Source: Ampelomyces quisqualis
Taxonomy: Eukaryota; Ascomycota; Dothideomycetes; Pleosporales; Phaeosphaeriaceae
Length of the DNA: 64,000 bases
Assembly (NCBI GenBank): GCA_018398575.1
Contig: JAGTXZ010000014.1
Location: forward strand, 682,001-746,000
Reading direction: 5' to 3'
Shown here in pieces: positions 33,497 through 45,629 of this stretch. The notes under the pieces were generated by a model. That model was not told the DNA's origin. It did no database searches and saw nothing but the letters and a program-made list of their open reading frames with translations. The translations under genes and the position numbers were made by a program. Positions within the stretch are counted from its first letter, which is position 1, and each line of letters begins with the position of its first letter.

Positions 33497-36400
33497 GCTG
33501 GCTGGTCCAGAGTCACGTGGTAAATCGGATATGCAAAAGTCCGGTGCTGATAGAAGAGAAAGCAAGGCACAAGTGAAAATATCGGATGCGATCCTTCGTG
33601 ACAGAGGAAATGGTGAAGGATATGATCAATGAAGGTAAAGAAACGTGTTTATACAAGAACAGGAACGCGCAGCTTGCATGTGGGCAGGTGTCAGAGTAAA
33701 TATAGGCCCAGATCAAGAGAATGCCACAGATGGCAAGCGGATCAAGTCCTCACTTCTTCAAAAAAGGTTTGCAAAGCTCGAAATATGCAGGTGTAAAATT
33801 GATGACGCCAACAGTCAGCAACTATCGTACCTCGTGCGCAGGCTTGTTATGTTATCACCAAGATCCTTGAGGGAGAATATACACACACTTCTAGATCTGA
33901 TCGAGATACAACTGTCGCCTATAACACATCGACACTGTCCATCGACTGCCAACGCTATATCACCATCTTAACAACATGATACATTCCAGGAAGCATGCCA
34001 GACGCGCTGCTTTACCGCTTCACAGCCCCGACCTATTCATGAGATGGCCTGCCCCATGCCGTTCACCAACCCGCATTAGCAAGCCTTTTCACAATCCTCA
34101 CCCACGGCACCTCGGCAAATTCAGCCTCCGACTCCATGTACTTGCCCTGCAACGCCGGCTATTTGCAGTGTGCATGCGCTTCTCGATCAGGCTTGGTTAT
34201 CGTAACTTGTGCGATGAAAAATAAAAAATATAGGAGGTGGGCTGGGCACTGAGATCAAAAGGAAGCGAACCAATGCGAGGTTTCAAGCGAGGAATGGGAT
34301 AACGAATATATGCGTTGTTGACGAAAATAACCTCAAGATTCGGGCTTGTGTGCTGCTGCCTGTCTAGTAGCTATGCCATGCTGTGTGCGTTGTTGCAGGT
34401 GCTTCTAACAAGCCTGGCCGCCTGATCCGTGTACACGCGCGCTGATCACACAGAGCAATCGCCCACTCCCAAAAAACATATACCCTGGGCGCTGTGATCT
34501 GAGTCCTTTACTGCTGGACTTTATCTCGTTGGCCTGGACGCTGTAGCAATGACCTTCCGGAAGCAAGCAAGCTGCGTCACGAATATGTGGATGAAGAAAG
34601 AACAGCCGGGATGCTGTTGGCCCAGGCATCTCGTACCAGTGCACCGGTACGGATGTATATTGCGAGCCAAGTGGTTGATATATCTGGGAAGACGTAGGTA
34701 GAATTTTGCAGACCAATATCGTCAGACAGTAAGCAGCCTCCAGCTTCTAGCGGGCGGATTGAGACTACGCTGATAGCTCTGGGATAGGTGTGGCGCATGT
34801 GCGGACGAGGTACGGAAACAAAACGCTGGTCGTTGTACAGCTGTAGTCTGCAAGCAATCACATTCTACGAAAGATGGAGTATCGCTTTGGGACGTGTATT
34901 CTCCAGCCTACTCTTGCTCCAGGCCTTGGACCAACCAGCGTGTATCTCCGCCATGTACCAACCCAGGCGCAAAACATTCAACCACATGCAACAACACCCA
35001 CGCAACGAATCAAACGCCGCATGGGCAATACATCCACCTGACGCTACTGCTATTCATATAGTGGCAACTCACTTGGCCTCACTTGCTTTTTCGCTTACTC
35101 CCAGACAATCCATGCACCTACACAGGACTCCAAGACTAGGTTCCGAGAACGGCAGTTGGCTCCACATACCGCCTACGACACATCCAGACAGGGCCCCTCT
35201 CGCGCAACACGTTACCTGTACGGGTAACGGGGCATTATTCTAGCGCCATCGAGCCCATGACAGCATTTCCGGACGTTGGGCTGCTGACGGCGCCGACGAT
35301 CACGACGGATCATGCATCGGTTTTTTTTCTTTCGCGACGCTGCTTTTTCGCACTCGGGCGCTAGCGTGCAAAGGGATTGTGGTGTGTGCGCGAGCGGAGA
35401 TGCAGGACAAGGCTTGGGGTCTGGCATGGGGGGATCGGAACGGGGGGAAGAAGGATGGAAGGCCGCTGCTGCACACGTAGATGGTGGCAGCTGGGTGGAG
35501 AGCGGGGTCGAGCTCCACGGGGGAAGAGATCGACAGAGGCTAATTCGCTCTCGCGTGACTGAACAGGTGTGGAGATGAAGAGTAGTTTGGGGGTGGAGGG
35601 ACGATGGTCCAAAGCAGCGCGACGTCAGTGTTAATCCAGGGGTGGATTATCTGGCGATTTGTGGCTTATCCGAATCGAACTCTGTGGAATTATTCGACCA
35701 TCGTTCGAGAAGGACATGGGCATATTTTGCCACTCTGACTTGCATCCATGTGTTTGTGTGTGGTGACACCAAAACCTCATAGCGATCGGCGAGCGGTCGT
35801 CAGCTTAGCGTCTTCATCTCCTCTCCATCACACAGGCCCAGGGCTCGAGAAGTAGCCAACTGTCCACTACTCGGTAAACATGTCACCATGTGCAGCTAAC
35901 ATGACCTCAAAAGTCAGCCGCCCCGCCTAGTCAAGTTCCTACACTCCCGCCAAACCTCAACTACTATCCGCCCGCATCCCGTCGAATCACCAAATTCCCT
36001 CACCAGTCTTAGCTGCTGCGTCTCCACTTTTCGCCGACGCAAGTCCTCGGATACCTACAATAGACTACAACGATTCAGTCACGCTTGCGACCGGGAACTG
36101 CCATGACTGGGCAAAAGCTTGGTCGCGCAAGACACAACGAGTGGAAAGCTAACAAACCAGGGAGTTGTCGCTGCGAAAGTGTACTATGCTGATCGGCATG
36201 GCTTCGGAGAGAAGTGCGTAGGCCTGGTGGTTTGCTATGCACAACGGCGCGGGGTAACATGGTGTGCTGTACGGAGTACTCGTTAGCTACAAGCAACGAA
36301 GCGACGCCGCGCAACGGTGGGGCTGTGCTGTGCAATCGGGTGGATCACAGCTGAGGTGTTTGAGATGGGGCGCGTGTTAGGAGGATGTTTGAGAATCCAT

Positions 36401-37687
36401 CATTGATGCAAAGACGAGCCAGTGAGGCGGGTCAAGTGGGACGACGAGGAGGCTGTGCATGTCGAGCTTTTGAAGGAATGCCAAAAGCAGCGTGGCCAGC
36501 AAGTTTGGCGTCACGAGCGATCCCCAACGTCATTCCTGTATTTTCCTTCACCCAAACTTCCCTCATGCCAGGGATGTTATAGTGCCTGCACTACATATCA
36601 TGAATATAGCTTGGTTTTTAGTGATTCAAGTGTTGATTTTTTGGGATAGTACAGAGTACGCTCCAAACATGACATGTTTAGACACGTTTTAAGTTTCTCA
36701 CAAAGCATCCACAAACACCTCGCCTAAACGGGTACAAGTGCCACTGAATGAATCTCTTTCAGCGAATACTAGTCTAAATAGAAGGAAAAAAAACCCCCCT
36801 TGTATCATATACTACGTTTATCCTAATCTCCCACTACTCACCAGAGAGACAGGCTGGCTTGTTCCCAAAATGCGTGAGAAATTCCATCCATGACGCTGGA
36901 TAGGTGGACAAAAGTGCCGCGAAACCCTAGCATCAAGGCTAGTGTTTGCGATCACGTATGTATCATAGCAGGCCTTTGGTCCATGGGTGGTGATGGTAAG
37001 GGCAACCTTGACTTGACAGGGCCTTGGTCCCCAGAACACAGGGTGGAGAGTCGTGGAGCAGGATGCATGCCGTGGGACCCGGGTATTGCGCATTAGTGCA
37101 TCATCTGTACTTTGGAAACATAGGCACGAATAGAGGGCAATGGTTTGAGCGGTGACCAAGTGACCAACATCTTGGTTCACTTGTTTGCATTCGTATCCCA
37201 GCTTTCTGCTCTGCGACGCAAAGGTATCATCTATAGAGTCCACAAGTCACCAACTCTTACCAGAAGCTCCTTTTTCGAGACGCACCAGAAACGTAGAGAG
37301 AAGTATTGATACACAGAGAGCTTAGTTCCCACCCATCATGCCATCTGCCTGTGAAGAATGCTACAAATGTCAAAACGCCTGTGCTAGCCGGGCCAGCTTG
37401 GATATATACGGCCCCATCACCTTTGGTGGTGACTTTTGCAAACGCCGAAATGTCGTGTTGGATGCGGAGAAGTGGCAATCTCGCCGGATTGTCTTGATGA
37501 AAAAAAAACGCCGTTTCGCCTCGCGTACACGTCAAGGTGAGATGATAAAAGACGCCGGGGTATGCAGCCCAAAATGCAAATGCAAGTCGCTCTGGTCGGC
37601 CGTTGGTGAACATCATCTGCTCTGAACATCGTGATCTAAGTGGATGGGGGTCATCCGGAAAGGGTCTGGCTGAGAAGATGATAAGGT
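33497..37687. other. 4.2-kb spacer without a convincing gene
   Basis: Only short overlapping open frames occur, none above about 150 codons and none with a domain I recognise. A motif copy TACGGAGTA is at 36270-36278. The left part carries the 3' flank of the 32474 gene, and the right part carries that of the RGS gene. Confidence 0.45.
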
Positions 37688-39098
37688 TCAAAAGAGTCCT
37701 CCTTCGACGACACCAGGCTCATCTTCGCGAAGCTGACCGCCACTCTTCTTTTTCGGCCATAGCTTGCTGCTGACGCGTTTCCAGCTGTCCCTGGTAGCGC
37801 TGGCAAGCCCATTGTGCTCGCCTCGGCTCAGGCGGGGGCTGGGGGTACCACTGTTTGAGCCACTCTCGTAGTAGGCCTGGTGGAAATCCGCCATGGCATA
37901 GTGGCTCATGGGGGGAGTGCCGGGGGGAGTGAGAGGGTCACTCATGCCAGAAGGGCTGCCACTTCCAGAGTCATCAGTCAATGCATCGCTACCACTGTTG
38001 TAGCCTGATGTGACACGAGTGGTGGCTTGAGGACCGCCAGATGTAGGTTGGGAGTGGAACCTCGAGTGGGAGAAGGGGCGGTTCGCCATGAAGCCAGCGG
38101 TCAAGGATGAAGGTGCGGATGCACGTTGATGGGTGGGAGCATGTGGTTGTTGGTTGCGCGACAGCAGACTACGCTCATCATAACTGCGAGTCGATGATCG
38201 GGCGAGATTGGCGTCATAGCTGTCATGGCTCATAGTGGGATGTGCGCTTTGCGGGCTGGCCGAGTTCAGGAACGAGACCAACACGCTCTCCTCCATCAAT
38301 TCGTAAATCTTTGCCACAGCCTCGTCGAGCGACGAGGGGTGTGGTGGAACATAGGATTCAGAGAGGCCTAGGAGGTTGTCACGGACTTCGGCAGGAAGGT
38401 TGACCTGTGGTGATTAGTCATGCGGACAATGACGACAGCGAGCGCTGGGTACTTACTTCTCGCGGACCTGACTCTCGAATGTAAGCGTCGATCAAGCGAC
38501 GCCATAGCATCAGGACGTAGGTGCACTCGTCAGACAGGGGCGAAATTGGGCTTCCAGGATGGCGATTGACCATCTTGGAATAGTGCTTGCGATAGCGTGA
38601 TGCGTCCATGGTGAACTCGAGGTTTTCCAGACAGTGGTTCTGCGATAGAAAGGCCATGAAGGAGCTTAGTGTGTAGGGCGGTGGTGCCGTGTTGGCGAGT
38701 ATCTCGGCGAGGTTCGGTTTCCGGCCTTGTGGGCTGGGGATGCTCTTGGGTATTGAGACGGTGAGTGGGGCCAGTTGGACGTCGCTCACGGGCATTTTGA
38801 CGCCGTGGTCATCCAAGTCGGCCAGGGAGGATGTGGACGAGCAGACGGTGGACGAGGTTCTTATTGACAGGCCTTGGCTAGCGGGTTTCCGGGCGACCAT
38901 GACGCTTCTCCAGAGCTGTTTGTAGACGTGGCGGGCGGTGTTTCGGCTTTGCTCGTCGAATCCCTCGCAGGAGCAGTATTGCGCCAGCTTGACGACGGGG
39001 AGCACGAGGTTCAACGAACCTGGTGGCGGCGGGACAGTGTGGACAGGCTTATCGTTCCGATGGCGGCAGCATCGAGGACGGTGGGTCGGGCTGGGCAC
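37688..39098 (-). CDS. RGS-domain protein (regulator of G-protein signalling)
   Basis: Two exons, 39098-38457 and 38404-37688, give 452 residues; the 52-nt intron has donor GTAAGT after SGPRE and acceptor CACAG before VNLPAEV. The RGS region spans about 130-265: TLSSFMAFLSQNHCLENLEF, then SRYRKHYSKM, then TYVLMLWRRLIDAYIRESGP and SLDEAVAKIYELMEESVL. RGS proteins speed GTP hydrolysis by heterotrimeric G-alpha subunits at the plasma membrane. The ordering (N-terminal RGS box, then a long Ser/Pro/Gly-rich tail) resembles fungal RgsA/Rgs2-type proteins, but I cannot fix the subfamily. The tail ends in a Lys-rich patch LWPKKKSGG. The start is the first in-frame ATG and is not certain. Confidence 0.85.
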
Positions 39099-41131
39099 GA
39101 GGCGGCGGGGGGCGGTGGGAGCCTATGGATGCGGGCGCGGGTGGGTTTGCTGTCGTGCAACGGCTTCTAGAATGGCGACACAGGGCGCGTACGCCTATAT
39201 AGATGCGTCGGCGGGCAGGTGCAGGCTGGCGCAGGGGAGGAGCGAGCGATGGGCCGTGCGAGGGCAGCGACAGGGTGGGCGGAGGGTGGGTGCGGATGGC
39301 GTGGTGGGCGGAGGGGTGCGGGCGAAGGGGGGTGGGTGACGGTGTGAGGTGCTGTATCGGTAGGTACCGAGTATGGCGTCCAGAGTGCTGAGATGGGGAG
39401 GTTGCAGGCAGGGGCGGCTCCGAGTGCTTTTGAGAGGCAGAAGGGCGACTTGGCTGCGGGCCAGTGCTTGAGCGCAGCGCTAGGTCAGGCTGGTGGTACA
39501 CGGCATGGCCCACGCTTGAGTGCGCGATTCTGCGCTGAGTGAGGAGTGGGACGCACACGGTGGGAGCAGGCCCTCGGTGCTCCGTGCGGGCGCGCCTAAA
39601 AGCGGCGAGCCTGCGCCATTGGCCGCGTGCCTTCTCGAACAAATTAGCGCCGCGCCCGAAACCGCACACCCCTGCGCGATTTGCCCCCCGAGCGACCTGT
39701 CAGAGCGAGCCGCCACTATTGCTGCGCACACAGTGCGTATGTATTGGCGCCCCACCTCGCCTGCGCCCGGGGCATCGCACGCCTGGGAGATGCCGTTGCA
39801 CACTCGCCGGAGCCAGGCCAGTGCCGTGTCACGCCCACGCCTCGCGCTCTCGCGCGCTCGCTCACTCTCTCGCATGCACTCCCCGGGCAGCGGCACTTGC
39901 TCGGACGCTTGCTGGATAGCACGCCTGGGCGCGCTAGGCTGCTTGGGGCCACCCGCTTCTGCCCACGGAGAGACAGCCTCTGCAGCCTGCACCCCCCCCT
40001 CTCCCAGCAGCCCGGCCACGGCCGCAAACAGGCCGTTTCAAGACAGCCGCATCAAAGGCCCGCCGCCGTGCCAGTTGCGCCGCCGCGTCGGCCTGCTTTG
40101 TTCGCCCTCGCCATGCGTCACCGGACAGCACAACAGCCGTGTCTCGAGTGTTGCGACCGAGTGGCGCCAGCGCTAGCTCTTGCCTCCGGTCTGATCGGTC
40201 AGGTGCGCCCAATCACGCCACGCCCGCTCGGGCCAAGCGTGCACGGCCACGCCCTTGGCCTCGCCTTACCGCTGGGGCCAGATACAGACTAGGGCAACCG
40301 TCACCGTCACGAATTGTTGGCGCTACACTCGCGCATCATGCAGATCCAGCGCTCTTGCGGCTAGCGTCCTGCATTCTAATTTCGCTGTGAAGCATCTCAC
40401 GCACCGTGGACGCTGGTGTTTCACGAGCGCTCCGTGCGTCTCGAGTGCTTCTAGAACAATTCCGCCCTTCCAGAAGGCTACCTGAAGCCGTTTAGTCCGC
40501 GCCCCTGTGTCCATCCTTCTCCCAAATCCCCTGCCCACGGCATCATGTACCTGCACGCCGCACAAGACATGGTGTGTTGCTGTCTGCTGTTGAGCGACCC
40601 GTGTGTCTGTGTGTATCCTGTACTGTGTACAATCCAGAAGGCAGAAACTGTCCGACTGTAAGCGGCGTGCGACTCAGCACAAGCCAGCGCCAACGCAAAA
40701 CTTGGTAGCAAAATTGACTCACCCACGCAAACCTCGCCGCACCTGGTTCAGCAACATGACGCAGCAGTGCATCTTCCACATCGCCATGCCTTTTACCCAC
40801 CCGCCTCACCGCTTCGTGGGGGGTTTGCTCAGCCAGTTTAGGAACGAAAACCAAAACAGAGCCCGCTGTTGAGAAGTGACGTTCTGGATCAGCAACAGGG
40901 GCAATCGCTGCAGTGCATCGTGTCATGGTCTTGACGAGTCAAGTGCATAATGTGTTTTGGACGTTGCCAAGGTGCTGATGCTTGACCCAACAGTCAAGAC
41001 TCAAGAGGGGGTTTCAATTTTTCACTATATCCAGATCCGTGGCCGTACTCAGAGCGGCCTGGCGCATCCAGACTCCTTTACTAACAGTTTATTCATGTCT
41101 AGATACGTCCGCTTCCAAACCACCGCAAGTC
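39099..41131. other. 2.0-kb GC-rich upstream region of the RGS gene
   Basis: No gene is supported. 39500-40300 is very GC-rich and keeps many frames open by chance (for example 39520-40176 plus strand); these have repetitive Arg/Pro/Ala composition and no family signature. The region probably carries the RGS promoter and leader, and the 3' flank of the RUS-family gene at its right end. Confidence 0.45.
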
Positions 41132-43339
41132 TCATGTCGGCCCGCGAGCAGCCATGTCTATGCGCATGCCTGCTCGCGTCTCCATAGCGGCCACGTCCAG
41201 GTCCCATCCGTTCTGACCCAGTAGGGTAGTATACTTCACGAGCATGCCGCTCACGTCTTCCAACGTACTTGTTAAGACGGCCAAGCGGTCGTCAGCACGC
41301 GGTGCGTCGTCACCTTTCGGCTTGTGCCCAGACCGTTGACCCGTGAGCTTTTGGGCCAGCAACAGGGCATGTGTCCATGCTTTGAGCTGATCAATCGGAG
41401 TGCATCCTTCTTTCAGCACGACTATGGCTTCACAGTCACTGTCTGCAAACCACAGCACGTAAGCTTCGCTGGCGAATACGTCCATCAGGTCCGACAGCTT
41501 GACGGTATGCAGCTCCAGCGCTCCTGTTCGCTTGTGGCGCTGGCCTAGCCTGCTCAGAAGATCCTCCAGAGCGACGCCTATCCTGCAAGAGGCAAGAATC
41601 CTGTCGTCAACCCACCGAAGCACGCCATCTCGCTCGAAGATGCGTTCACGCTGAGAGACTTCGAGCGGGGTCAAGACTAAACCATGCTGTAGGATAGTAC
41701 TGAATACGATGTTGGCTCTCTGCCGATTAAGGCAGCGCATACTGACTGCCTTGACCGCCGCGTAGTTTGTCGCGAGGTGTACCGACAGCAATGCGATAAG
41801 AACCGACCATGTCATGATCGGTGTAGAAACCCACGATACAACTACACTTCCGGCCTGTGTTGCGCGTCAGCTTCATTGGTTCACTAGCAAATATTGAAAC
41901 CACCAACGAACACGGTGGGACGTGAGCAAGTGCTCAATCTCAATCGTCTTGTTCTGGTAGGCGAGTACGAGCTCTGGCGTCGGACTTGCGAGCATCTTAC
42001 ATTGCTCAGAGGTCGAAAACAAGGCCTGAAGCACGTACCAACATTCCAAGCAATGAAACGACCGTCTCTTGGCTAGAATCTTTCTATAAATCAAGTCAGC
42101 ATTGCGGCTCGTATGGAGAAAAAGTTCCACACGTGTTGCGCTGTCTGTACATCCCGGCACAATTATTCTCAACTCAGCAACACAGAGCACCTCTGCCCCA
42201 CATCTTCGTCTTCAACAAGAAACAACACCAATCAAGACCAAAAGCTCGTGACTCGACTGGGTTCTTTATCGCAACGTGCCGAACATTCACTTACAGCATT
42301 CAATTCCCCCAAATTTCCCTTCTTCGCAAAGTGCGCGCTCAGACTCGCCTTGGCGCTCCCAGCACAAACTCCGCACAGCGATCGCAGTACGCTGGAGAAG
42401 CTAAGGACTAGCACGCGGAGCGGTTTCGGGAATGCCGGTGACAAGCAGTCCAGCATCATCGCCGTATCGTTGAGCACGTCAGCGGCCAGCCGATACATTT
42501 TGCACTCTGGCTCCAGCGCCGTGCCCAGTCTATGAGCAAAGAGAATCGTCGCAATCCTGCCCATCGACTCCTGCACTACTGAAAGCAGCAGTGCAGCCGT
42601 AGGCGAAGCGCTCGAGTCTCCCACGCCAACGCCTATACATATGTCGCGCATTAGTGCGGTGCCCGTTTGATTGGAGTGTCCTTGCTAGCTTGAGAGGAGA
42701 CGGGGAAGACGGGTCAAGAGGTTATGCAGATGCAATAATTGCGTCGAGAGTGCGGAGCCAGGACCCAGGCGCTGGGTCCGCCCGCGATGTGGCTCCGTGC
42801 CTGCATGCGGAAATTTCCTTGGAGACGAAATGTTGAGATGGACGGGAGGATCTATGTACCTTGGAGGACAGCGCGTGATGAGAGCATACCGGCAATCGAC
42901 GACGAAAAAGCTTGCAGTGAGTCCTTGATGTGGGGGTCAATCGAAGCAACAAGAATAGAGACCGGGGTGGCCCACGTAGATCTGATACCTATTCCCACAT
43001 CAGTCCGTTGATCGAAGCATGTGAAAAAATGTCGTGTAAAAAAGCACCATACTTGATATAATCCTCCCTCACACTCCCCGGGTATCCCGCAGGCAAAAAC
43101 ACATCCAGCACCAGCTGCGCATAGCTCTTCGTTCGCCGCGGCACCTGCTCCCCTCTCGCATCAGCCAACAAATCACTCCCTTTCGAGCAAACCCCCCCCC
43201 ATTATTCTTCCTCCATGACAAAAAAATCCGCGCAGGGAAAACATACAATGACATCAACCCTCCGCCCCCCTCCCGCCGCAACATACGTTTTCGCAACGAC
43301 CCCCGCTTCGTCCCGCTCAACGATTTCCCAGGCGCACAT
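41132..43339 (-). CDS. RUS (root UVB sensitive, DUF647) family protein
   Basis: Seven exons are inferred: 43339 to about 43247, 43179-43053, 42988-42976, 42923-42860, 42632-42295, 42083-42039 and 41854-41132, about 468 residues. Reading through the junctions gives LVLDVFLPAGYPGSVREDYI, then KYQIYDSLQAFSSSIAG, LSSRAVLQGVGVGDSSAS, FAHRLGTALEPECKMYRLAA, AHFAKKGNLGELNAKDSSQ, GSVVVSWVSTPIMTWSV and HLATNYAAVKAVSMRCLNRQ, all DUF647 marks. The third exon is only 13 nt (YQIY). The family is membrane-associated and its biochemical role is unsettled; plant RUS1/2 are linked to UV-B sensing and auxin transport. The first intron is uncertain: the obvious GTATGT donor (43246) leaves the frame one base out relative to exon 2; a GTTTTC donor four bases on would fix it. 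Confidence 0.85.
42976..42988 (-). other. 13-nt microexon of the RUS gene
   Basis: On the minus strand the exon reads G TAT CAG ATC TAC, flanked by an AATAG acceptor and a GTGGGC donor. It supplies YQIY of the strongly conserved family segment YQIYDSLQAF; skipping it would also shift the frame. Confidence 0.75.
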
Positions 43340-45629
43340 GGTGGTGTGATGTGTGATGGAGTTGTTTGAGTCCGCCAGCCAACGCGCGCGAGTGGAGCCC
43401 ATAAATGTCGCTCCCAATATTGTACTACTGTGCGCTAGCGCCGTCTGACGGAGCAAAACGGGCCTTTTTAATTTTTTTTTAAAAAAAACATAGTACTGCG
43501 TACGTACTCCGTACAGTAGTGTAGAGATGGCCTATACGATACTGAATATACAGAGTACATGAGGTGATGTATCGTGCCCCAGAAGCCGCAGCATGCCAGC
43601 ATCTAGGAGCGCACGGCCTCGAACTTGTCGTGTTTTTGACTGTTCTGTTGATTGCATCTGCCACCTTGTTTGCCATCTCCCCCACGCGGTTCCCAAACCT
43701 CTAGGTTCGAGACACAGCTTTGACTACGTTGCCTAGTCATTTCAATAGCCAGGAGGTAGAGGAAAGTTCAGACAAGAAGAGGGAGCAGAATGGGCAAAGC
43801 CTCAAGGTTAGGACACAGATATCCCTGTTAATCAGCACCTGTTATACTTAGTTAGCGTGGAGCTGTATACGTACACACATACGCATACCATTTTGGTATG
43901 GTATCGTATACGATACCGAATATACTCCGTACATGAAAATTCTCTCGGCTACGGTATACGGCCATCTCTACAGTGGTGTACTCCGTACCGAGTACACAAC
44001 ACAGAGACATACATGTTCCTTGGCGCGAAAAGCTCTTCGGGCCATGGTTGTGGAACTCGTGAGCTAACGTTTCCGCGTGTGGGAATGATTTTTGTGGGGG
44101 GCGGGGGCTGCTGGGGGGCTGCTGCTTTAAGTACAATGAAAAAGCGGTACAAGCTTGTTTTGACGTATAGACTGGCGTGGTGCAAGTTGTACTTTGTACA
44201 TGAATGTGTAAAGTGCGGAAAGGCTTGTTGCTGGTGTTACGGGTAGCTTCGGTTGATGGGGGAAGTCTATATGTGCCAGTTATCGGCAAAGCTAAAGCGG
44301 TTATTGCGAGTGGAAGAAGGCAGGTACCTGCCTTGGTAAGAAGCAGTTTGGGGCTTTGGTGCAAGTGACTATGCGGGAGCATGAAGGAGTGTACATGTCG
44401 CGTATGTGCATTTGTGGAGACAGCTTGCTGGTGACATTGGTCGTTAATAACGTGGGAGAGAAATTCAGTGGGGTGAATGAGCAGGAAATGGTGTTCAGCT
44501 GCAACTACTGTTCAGCAACGCGAAGATTCTTTTTCCGCTTGACTACTCCGTAGATCTAGCAACATTCTGTGATCAGTGAACGCCACGTCTAATCCACATA
44601 GTTAGTTAGCCTCGGATCACTATGTTAGCGTCATATACAGGGTACTCCGCGCAGGACTATCTTTCTTCAGGCCTCCGAGATTCCTCCGAATCATTCAGCA
44701 TCATACCACGTCAACGTCTCCAATACCTTCCTCTTATCCCATCATCCTACTCTACACGCTGCGTCACTTACAAACTGTGCTCATGCTAATTGCTCTACTC
44801 ATCGCTTCTACAAGCTTCTATGAAGGAGATCTATCGACTCTGATATCTGGATAGCGCAACATGTTGATGGCTATGAAGTACCTAGGCAAACAGGTAGTTC
44901 TATGTTCCAGTTACTGCCAGCATCCTGGACATATGTGCTCGGACACATAACCTTCATTCGTCGCACGAGCATGGTACCCCAGGTGCAGTCTACAAGTTTG
45001 ATACGTACATGCTCCAAAAGCACATCATTCATCTTGGGAGAGATGAATTAGCTTACTTGTAGCGCAAAGGCTCTATACGTATAGTCTTCTCGTACGACCT
45101 AGTGGTTGTAGATTTGAAGAGCTCCTTGGCTATTTTATTCGCCATCACTGCTTCCAGACGGTGCATTGTGCAGGAAGAAATGGGCTTCAATTGTCATCCT
45201 CGATTTGCACAAGAAAAGGAATAATGATCCTCAGGGCTATTGTGTCGCGCACATGATGCTACAGCAAGTGAAAATAGGGAATTGACGTCTAGTAGTCGAA
45301 CCACAGGGTGCCTCAGATGTCATTCACTCGCTTCTTTCTTCTGTACCTGAGGGATCTCTTGAGACTGGACATGACTGTAGGGTTACAAACAACCCATAAT
45401 AAGTGAGTTCCAACTATATGCCGCATGTTTTCAACGCAGAATTTCTACCCAACAAAACCTAGCACGAGTAGTACAGACCGTATGGGCAAACACATGTCGC
45501 ATCGACGCGATCGAATATGAATATCGTGTGTTCTTTCTCTCGATCGTAAAGGGCATTCCATAAAAAACCGGAAATCTTGTACGCCCAACTCCTGTGTGCA
45601 AAATATTCTCACCGCAACAATACACCATT
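43340..45629. other. 2.3-kb spacer with palindromes and inverted repeats
   Basis: Upstream of the RUS gene and downstream of HEM2. It holds four TACGGAGTA motif copies (43505, 43923, 43979, 44544), an 18-bp perfect palindrome (43900-43917), and inverted arms sharing TGTAGAGATGGCC (about 43519-43532 and 43963-43976). 44500-45600 shows no coding signal. Confidence 0.5.
43900..43917. repeat. Perfect 18-bp palindrome GGTATCGTATACGATACC
   Basis: The sequence equals its own reverse complement over 18 bases and is followed within 6 bases by a TACTCCGTA motif. Confidence 0.95.

Noticed and set aside
39520..40176. 218-codon plus-strand open frame upstream of the RGS gene
   Set aside because: The DNA is very GC-rich, several frames are open at once, the composition is repetitive and no family mark is present.
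43690..43715. GGTTCGAGAC, a possible tRNA T-arm
   Set aside because: The flanking bases do not pair as a five-base stem and no D-arm or anticodon arm is found.
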